Part shown: piece by piece, positions 33,945-38,963 of the stretch | Position numbering within the stretch: position 1 is the stretch's first letter | Layout: each line of letters opens with the position of its first letter | From: Anaerophaga thermohalophila DSM 12881 | GTDB lineage: Bacteria > Bacteroidota > Bacteroidia > Bacteroidales > Marinilabiliaceae | Length of the DNA: 38,963 nt | NCBI RefSeq assembly: GCF_000191885.1 | Contig: NZ_AEWI01000211.1 | Coordinates: forward strand, 1 to 38,963 | Direction: 5' to 3' | Notes under the pieces: generated by a model | Databases searched by the model: none | The model's input: only the letters and a program-made list of their open reading frames with translations | Told to the model about the DNA's origin: nothing | Program-made: the position numbers and the translations under genes

Positions 33945-36044
33945 ATGTCAGACCTGGCCACACGAAATATTATGTATTTGCCGGGAGTCGGCCCCAAAAA
34001 GGCCGAAACCCTGAAAAAGGAACTTCAAATTACTTCCTTTGAGGACCTTTTGTACCATTTCCCTTATAAATATGTCGACCGGAGTCGCTTCTATTCAATC
34101 CGTGAAATAAACGGGGAAATGCCCTACGTCCAGGTAAGAGGAAAAATTACCTCCCTCAGAATGGTTGGCGATGGCAGAGGAAAAAGAATGGTCGGCACTT
34201 TTTCAGACGGAACCGGAACCCTTGAACTCGTTTGGTTTAAGGGTATCAAATATTTCAAAGAACAAATAAAACCCGGTCAGCCCTACATACTCTTCGGAAA
34301 GCCAACAGTTTTCAACAATACCATCAATGTAGTACACCCAGAGCTGGAAAAGGAACAACCCGGAAAAGTTCCTTTTTTCCAGGGACTTCAGCCTTTCTAT
34401 AACACTACGGAGAAGATGAAGAACAATTATCTTACTTCCCGTACTATCTTTAAGCTGGTTCAAAATGTTTTTCACAATTATCAGTCTACAATTCCGGAAA
34501 CACTGCCGGCTTCGGTAATCCAAAAGATGAAACTCATGAAACTGGACGAAGCCCTGAGATACATTCATCTTCCACCTGATGCCCAAACACTTCAGAAGGC
34601 TTCTTTTCGGTTGAAATTTGAGGAGCTTTTTTACATTCAGCTTAATATTCTCAGGCTGCGAAACCAGCGTACTTATAATATTAAAGGACATGTTTTTAAA
34701 AAGGTAGGCACCATCTTTAACCAGTTTTATAAACAGAACCTGCCGTTTGAACTCACCGAAGCCCAAAAAAGGGTTATCAAAGAGATGAGAAAAGATATGG
34801 GCAGCGGACATCAAATGAACCGCCTGTTACAAGGAGATGTGGGAAGTGGGAAAACACTGGTAGCATTGATGATCATGCTTATTGCCATAGATAACAACTT
34901 CCAGACTTGTCTTATGGCACCTACTGAAATCCTGGCCTCCCAGCATTTTGAAACCATAACGGAAATGCTTCGCGGGATAAATGTAAATATTGAATTGCTC
35001 ACGGGTTCTACCCGAAAGTCTGACCGTAACAGGATACATGCATCGCTCCGGAACGGAACACTTGACATACTGATTGGTACACATGCGCTTATTGAGGATA
35101 CCGTGCAATTTAAGAATCTGGGACTGGTTGTTATCGATGAACAACATCGCTTTGGGGTAGCTCAGCGTGCCAGGCTTTGGAAAAAAAACATATCTCCGCC
35201 ACATGTTCTGGTCATGACGGCTACCCCGATTCCCCGCACTTTGGCCATGACCACTTATGGCGATCTGGATGTATCGGTCATCGATGAATTGCCGCCGGGC
35301 CGGAAACCGGTACAGACCATACATGTTTATCACAACAAACGACTTGGTGTCAATAAATTCATTCAGGAGCAAATCAATGCCGGAAGGCAGATATACATCG
35401 TGTATCCTTTAATTGAAGAATCGGAAAGCATGGATTTCAAGAACCTCACAGAAGGATATGAATATATCAAAGAAGTTTTCCCGAATCAGAAGGTCTCTAT
35501 GGTACACGGCAAAATGAGACCGGCCGAAAAAGATGCCGCAATGCAGGAATTTGCTTCCGGAAGATCGAAAATACTGGTTTCAACAACCGTCATCGAGGTC
35601 GGTGTAAATGTGCCCAATGCATCCGTAATGGTCATAGAAAGTGCCGAACGATTCGGTCTGTCGCAGTTACACCAGCTGCGGGGCAGAGTTGGCAGAGGTG
35701 CCGAACAGAGTTATTGCATCCTGATGACCGGCTACAAACTCTCCAGGGAAACCAGAAAGCGAATGGAAATAATGACCCAAACCAACGATGGCTTCGAAAT
35801 TGCAGAAGCCGATATGAAACTAAGGGGACCGGGCGACCTGGAAGGGACGCAACAATCGGGGCTGCCTTTTGAACTCAAAATTGCCAGCCTGACTAAAGAT
35901 ACACGTATTTTGCAAATGGCCAGAAATGTAGCACAAGACATCCTTGCTGACGATCCATTGTTAGAAAAATCTGAAAATGCTATTATGCAGCGACAGCTAA
36001 AAAAGCTCGCTCAGCAAAAAATGAACTGGGCAATGATTAGCTGA
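33945..36044 (+). CDS. recG: ATP-dependent DNA helicase RecG
   Basis: A 699-residue branched-DNA helicase that regresses forks and resolves R-loops and Holliday junctions. It opens with the family's helix-hairpin wedge entry (YLPGVGPKKAETLKKELQI and FEDLLYHFPYKYVDRS) and OB-fold wedge domain. The helicase motifs follow: GDVGSGKT (297-304), MAPTEILASQH, IGTHALI, DEQHRFGVAQR, MTATPIPRTLAMT, VSTTVIEVGVNVPNASVMVI and QLRGRVGRG. The TRG-like C-terminus (DLEGTQQSGLPFELKIA) is present. The length is typical. A near-perfect Bacteroidota promoter precedes it with almost no leader. No other repair gene adjoins it. Confidence 0.97.
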   Translation: MSDLATRNIMYLPGVGPKKAETLKKELQITSFEDLLYHFPYKYVDRSRFYSIREINGEMPYVQVRGKITSLRMVGDGRGKRMVGTFSDGTGTLELVWFKGIKYFKEQIKPGQPYILFGKPTVFNNTINVVHPELEKEQPGKVPFFQGLQPFYNTTEKMKNNYLTSRTIFKLVQNVFHNYQSTIPETLPASVIQKMKLMKLDEALRYIHLPPDAQTLQKASFRLKFEELFYIQLNILRLRNQRTYNIKGHVFKKVGTIFNQFYKQNLPFELTEAQKRVIKEMRKDMGSGHQMNRLLQGDVGSGKTLVALMIMLIAIDNNFQTCLMAPTEILASQHFETITEMLRGINVNIELLTGSTRKSDRNRIHASLRNGTLDILIGTHALIEDTVQFKNLGLVVIDEQHRFGVAQRARLWKKNISPPHVLVMTATPIPRTLAMTTYGDLDVSVIDELPPGRKPVQTIHVYHNKRLGVNKFIQEQINAGRQIYIVYPLIEESESMDFKNLTEGYEYIKEVFPNQKVSMVHGKMRPAEKDAAMQEFASGRSKILVSTTVIEVGVNVPNASVMVIESAERFGLSQLHQLRGRVGRGAEQSYCILMTGYKLSRETRKRMEIMTQTNDGFEIAEADMKLRGPGDLEGTQQSGLPFELKIASLTKDTRILQMARNVAQDILADDPLLEKSENAIMQRQLKKLAQQKMNWAMIS

Positions 36045-36202
36045 TCAGATTTTATATACAGAAATTTTTCGTTAATATAAGTTCGTCTAAATTAGCCATT
36101 TCACACTTCTCTATCTGACAATCCAACAACTTGTTAAAAGTTATTTTAATTTGTTCTAAACAAAAAATACAAGCCTTCAACAGCCAATGTTCCCCAATTA
36201 TA

Positions 36203-36210
36203 TACATTTG
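36203..36210 (+). promoter_or_regulatory. Predicted -7 box of the rseC-rnf operon
   Basis: TACATTTG matches TAnnTTTG exactly and ends 27 bases before the ATG at 36238. No good -33 box is seen. An upstream in-frame ATG at 36187 would place this box inside the gene, which argues for the later start. Confidence 0.45.
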
Positions 36211-36237
36211 TGCCCACAAAGGGGAAATAAAACCAAC

Positions 36238-36660
36238 ATGGCTGACAAATACCAGATAAAACACGAAGGCATTGTAGAAACAGCAGAAGGCGGCCATGCC
36301 CGGGTACGAATTCTGACTCAGTCAGCCTGTGCCTCATGCCATGCAAAAGGGGTGTGTACTGCCGCCGATCTTCAGGAAAAAATCATTGATGCTACCTGTG
36401 ACAGACCTTACGCCACAGGCGACAAAGTAATACTTACAGGTAACAGCAAATCGGGCCTTCAGGCTGCATGGTGGGCATATATTCTTCCACTGTTTCTGAT
36501 TTTGGGCACTTTAATCATCACGTTTTCTATCACCAGGAATGAAAATCTGACAGGCCTTTTGGCCCTTGGAATTTTAGTTCCTTATTATCTGATCATAAAG
36601 CTCCTCAATAAAAAGTTTTTTAAGACATTTTCTTTTACCATAAAACCATCTACGGAATAG
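36238..36660 (+). CDS. RseC/SoxR-reducing-system family membrane protein at head of rnf operon
   Basis: A 140-residue membrane protein of the RseC family. The N-terminal cytoplasmic part carries cysteines C31, C34 and C40 (CASCHAKGVC), with another at Cys54, which could hold a redox centre. Two hydrophobic helices follow (WWAYILPLFLILGTLIITFS and LTGLLALGILVPYYLIIKL). RseC-family proteins commonly sit with rnf genes, and E. coli RsxC/RseC help reduce SoxR. The start at 36238 was chosen because the family sequence begins there and the promoter box precedes it. An upstream ATG adds 17 residues of no family character. The stop lies 4 bases before rnfB, so they are one operon. Confidence 0.88.
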   Translation: MADKYQIKHEGIVETAEGGHARVRILTQSACASCHAKGVCTAADLQEKIIDATCDRPYATGDKVILTGNSKSGLQAAWWAYILPLFLILGTLIITFSITRNENLTGLLALGILVPYYLIIKLLNKKFFKTFSFTIKPSTE

Positions 36661-36664
36661 TGTT

Positions 36665-37543
36665 ATGAGTATTGTTTTGATAACCATAATAACGCTCGTG
36701 GGACTTGGTGCCCTTGCAGCCATCATTCTTTATCTGGCATCACAGAAATTTTATGTGTTTGAAGATCCCCGCATCAACCAGGTGGAAGAAGTTCTTCCGG
36801 CTGCCAACTGTGGGGGGTGCGGGTATCCGGGCTGCCGCGCTTTTGCAGAAGCTTTGGTAAAAGCCGATGATATTTCTGACTTGAATTGTCCCGTCGGAGG
36901 ACCGGACGTCATGGCTAAAGTTGCTGAAATTTTAGGGAAAGAGGCCGGAAAGAGTAGCCCCCAGGTAGCGGTGGTCCGTTGTAACGGCACCTGCGAGCAC
37001 AGGCCGCGAATCAATCAATACGAAGGAGCATCATCGTGTGTTGTTGCCACGGCCTTATACGGTGGCGAAACAGGTTGTTCTTACGGTTGTTACGGTCTTG
37101 GCGATTGTGTTGAATCCTGCGATTTTGATGCCATGTATATGGATGAAAAAACCGGTCTTCCCGTTATTATTGAAGACAAATGCGTGGCTTGCGGTGTCTG
37201 TGTTGATGCCTGTCCGAAGAACATAATTGAACTTCGAAAAAAGGGACCAAGAAACATGCGCATATATGTCAGTTGTGTTAACGAAGACAAAGGTTCAGTA
37301 GCAAGAAAATCATGCGAGGTGGCTTGTATCGGATGTACGAAATGTGTTAAAGTTTGTCCGTACGATGCCATCACCCTCGAAAACAACCTGGCATATATCC
37401 TTGACGACAAATGTAAGCTATGCAGAAAATGTGTGCCCGTATGCCCGACCAATTCCATTCTTGAAATAAATTTTCCTGCTCGCAAGAACAAACCTGTTGC
37501 GAAGAAAGCAGCGACAGAGAAAACTGAGGAAGAAAGTAAATAA
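36665..37543 (+). CDS. rnfB: Rnf complex subunit B (ferredoxin-type electron entry)
   Basis: A 292-residue membrane-anchored iron-sulfur protein that accepts electrons from ferredoxin for the Rnf complex, which couples ferredoxin:NAD+ oxidoreduction to ion pumping. An N-terminal helix (2-26) is followed by a Fe-S domain with Cys49, Cys52, Cys57 and Cys75 (NCGGCGYPGC). Four further cysteine clusters follow: 138/142/148/152, 173/176/179/183, 221/224/227/231 and 250/253/256/260. This is more than the two of the short enterobacterial RsxB and typical of anaerobes. The C-terminus is a Lys/Glu-rich tail. It begins 4 bases after the rseC-like gene and is followed after 34 bases by rnfC. Confidence 0.96.
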   Translation: MSIVLITIITLVGLGALAAIILYLASQKFYVFEDPRINQVEEVLPAANCGGCGYPGCRAFAEALVKADDISDLNCPVGGPDVMAKVAEILGKEAGKSSPQVAVVRCNGTCEHRPRINQYEGASSCVVATALYGGETGCSYGCYGLGDCVESCDFDAMYMDEKTGLPVIIEDKCVACGVCVDACPKNIIELRKKGPRNMRIYVSCVNEDKGSVARKSCEVACIGCTKCVKVCPYDAITLENNLAYILDDKCKLCRKCVPVCPTNSILEINFPARKNKPVAKKAATEKTEEESK

Positions 37544-37577
37544 TTTATTGATCATCACTTAAAACTTATATACAACC

Positions 37578-38906
37578 GTGCTTAAAACATTCAAAACAGG
37601 AGGTGTTCATCCGGAAGAAAGAAAAATATCGGCCGGGAAAAACATTAAAATACCTCCCCTCCCAAAGAGAGTTGCGGTACCAACAACACAGCACATCGGT
37701 GCTCCGGCAAAACCGCTTGTTAAGAAGGGCGATATTGTTAAAACCGGTCAACTGATCGCCGCATCAGGTGGATTTGTCTCGGCCAATATCCATTCTCCCG
37801 TTTCAGGCAAAGTATTTAAAGCAGATGAAGTGGTGGATGCATCGGGCTACCGCAAACCCGCCATAATAATCGACACAGAAGGTGATGAATGGGACGAAAA
37901 TATTGATCGTTCCGACAAACTCGTTAAAGAAATAGCCCTTTCGGGTGAAGAGATCATTAAAAAAACCGGAGAGATGGGAATCGTCGGAATGGGTGGAGCT
38001 ACTTTTCCGACACATGTAAAGCTGTCTCCTCCTCCCGGGAAGAAATGCGAAATTTTGCTGATCAACGGTGTAGAATGTGAGCCGTACCTGACCAGCGACC
38101 ATCGAATCATGCTGGAAAAAAGTGAAGAATTGATGGTAGGCATTCGCATTCTTATGAAGGCGCTCAAAGTTAACAAGGCTGTCATCGGTATAGAGAATAA
38201 CAAACCCGATGCCATAGAGAAGCTGACCAATCTGGCAGCCAAAGAAGATGGCATTGAAGTGCAGCCTCTAAAGGTAAAATATCCGCAGGGTGGTGAAAAA
38301 CAGCTTATCGATGCCGTCACAGGTCGTCAGGTTCCATCAGGAAAATTGCCTATTGAAGTAGGGGCAGTTGTTCATAATGTCGGAACTACTTTTGCCGTTT
38401 ACGAAGCCATCCAGAAAAATAAACCACTCATTGAAAGAGTAGTAACGGTAACCGGCCCCGCTATATCTCAACCCTCCAACTTCCTTGTCAGAATAGGCAC
38501 ACCCGTCGGTCAGCTTATCGAGGCCGCCGGCGGTTTACCCGACAACACGGGCAAGGTAATCGGGGGCGGACCAATGATGGGGAAAGCGCTGGTAAATCTG
38601 GATGTTCCCGTTACCAAAGGAAGTTCCGGGATTTTAGTCTTGCCATACGAACAAGCACACAGGGCACCGGTAGAGAATTGCATACGTTGTAGTAAATGTA
38701 TATCGGCATGTCCTATGGGGCTGGAGCCCTACCTGTTGATGATCGAAGCGGAGAAGAAACTCTGGGACAGGGCTGAAAGCGACAGCATAATGGACTGTAT
38801 CGAATGCGGTTCGTGCAGTTTTACCTGTCCGGCACACAGGCCACTTCTCGATTACATCCGATTAGGAAAAGGGGAAGTAGGACAAATAATCAGAGCCCGT
38901 CTATAA
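37578..38906 (+). CDS. rnfC: Rnf complex subunit C (NADH-binding), GTG start
   Basis: A 442-residue peripheral subunit that carries the NAD(H)/FMN site of Rnf. The N-terminal RnfC domain (GGVHPEERKISAGKNIKIPP) is followed by the nucleotide-binding region with GIVGMGGATFPTHVKL (135-149) and INGVECEPYLTSDHR, and a SLBB-type region. Two 4Fe-4S motifs close it: Cys368, 371, 374, 378 (CIRCSKCISACP) and Cys407, 410, 413, 417 (CIECGSCSFTCP). No ATG is available before the conserved start, so GTG at 37578 is used. The last codons GCC CGT CTA TAA (Ala-Arg-Leu-stop) belong to a copy of repeat A. The rest of the operon (rnfD, G, E, A) should follow outside the window. Confidence 0.96.
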   Translation: MLKTFKTGGVHPEERKISAGKNIKIPPLPKRVAVPTTQHIGAPAKPLVKKGDIVKTGQLIAASGGFVSANIHSPVSGKVFKADEVVDASGYRKPAIIIDTEGDEWDENIDRSDKLVKEIALSGEEIIKKTGEMGIVGMGGATFPTHVKLSPPPGKKCEILLINGVECEPYLTSDHRIMLEKSEELMVGIRILMKALKVNKAVIGIENNKPDAIEKLTNLAAKEDGIEVQPLKVKYPQGGEKQLIDAVTGRQVPSGKLPIEVGAVVHNVGTTFAVYEAIQKNKPLIERVVTVTGPAISQPSNFLVRIGTPVGQLIEAAGGLPDNTGKVIGGGPMMGKALVNLDVPVTKGSSGILVLPYEQAHRAPVENCIRCSKCISACPMGLEPYLLMIEAEKKLWDRAESDSIMDCIECGSCSFTCPAHRPLLDYIRLGKGEVGQIIRARL

Positions 38907-38963
38907 AGTCGGGCAAAGTTGTAACAAATCATGTGTCTGTTCAGAAAGTGCCGGTTGCAAGGC
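38895..38963 (+). repeat. Dispersed repeat A, copy 3, reaching the window edge
   Basis: It reads GCCCGTCTATAAAGTCGGGC, then AAAGTTGTAACAAATC, GTGTCTGTTCAGAAAGTGCC and GGTTGCAAGGC. It agrees module by module with 7129-7184 (minus) and 16457-16495 (minus). It supplies the rnfC stop codon and lies where rnfD would be expected to begin. Confidence 0.8.

Noticed and set aside
34203..34814. 203-codon frame antisense to recG, and similar long antisense frames such as 21361-21993 and 27881-28627
   Set aside because: They are shadows of recG, recQ and tex, whose motifs and length are fully conserved.

Overview
The window comes from a member of the phylum Bacteroidota, most likely an anaerobic or facultative Bacteroidales/Marinilabiliales-type organism. 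The reasons are a SusC/SusD pair, several genes typical of this phylum (OstA-like protein, paired SurA-like proteins, DUF2795 and DUF5063 proteins), a Rnf-type ion-pumping complex, and promoters resembling the Bacteroidota TTTG / TAnnTTTG consensus. The species cannot be told from the sequence.

Layout. (1) 36-12073, all minus strand: a carbohydrate locus read from a Nudix-fold regulator (11333-12073) into a GPH-family sugar symporter (9698-11323), a cellobiose phosphorylase of family GH94 (7201-9633), a SusC/SusD outer-membrane uptake pair (2074-6737, closed by a clear terminator) and, with its own predicted promoter, a CstA-type transporter (36-1535). Read together: cello-oligosaccharides enter through SusCD, cellobiose crosses the inner membrane on the symporter, and the phosphorylase yields glucose 1-phosphate plus glucose. 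No secreted glycanase is present. (2) 12666-13529, plus: a PduO-type cobalamin adenosyltransferase and a small DUF2795 protein, closed by a terminator. (3) 13607-20624, minus: guaB with its own terminator, then an envelope-biogenesis set (SurA-like lipoprotein, SurA, a lipoprotein with a regulatory-like beta domain, OstA/LptA-like protein). (4) 20899-30505, plus: recQ, a DUF5063 protein, a DEDDy 3'-5' exonuclease, an RlmI-like rRNA methyltransferase, a RhlE-like DEAD-box helicase, tex and lysO. (5) 30653-32509, minus: an orphan MacB/LolD-type ABC ATPase and an O-methyltransferase-like protein. (6) 33545-38906, plus: a small acidic lipoprotein, recG, and the start of a Rnf operon (rseC-like, rnfB, rnfC), which runs off the window.

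The most unusual content is not a gene. At least three families of short dispersed repeats occupy most of the long intergenic gaps. The largest (family C here) is a mosaic: a head, one of two tails, and optional inserts (an octamer tandem array inside a long imperfect hairpin; a 57-bp GC-rich double hairpin; a REP-like palindrome). Nine copies or fragments lie in 39 kb. Some repeat copies have become part of coding sequence: the last 14 codons of cstA, the last 4 of the exonuclease gene and the last 3 of rnfC, with their stop codons, are repeat DNA. Family A copies sit in sense orientation at or just after three stop codons (surA, the phosphorylase gene, rnfC). All similarity statements come from reading this window alone and from memory of protein families; no database search was run.
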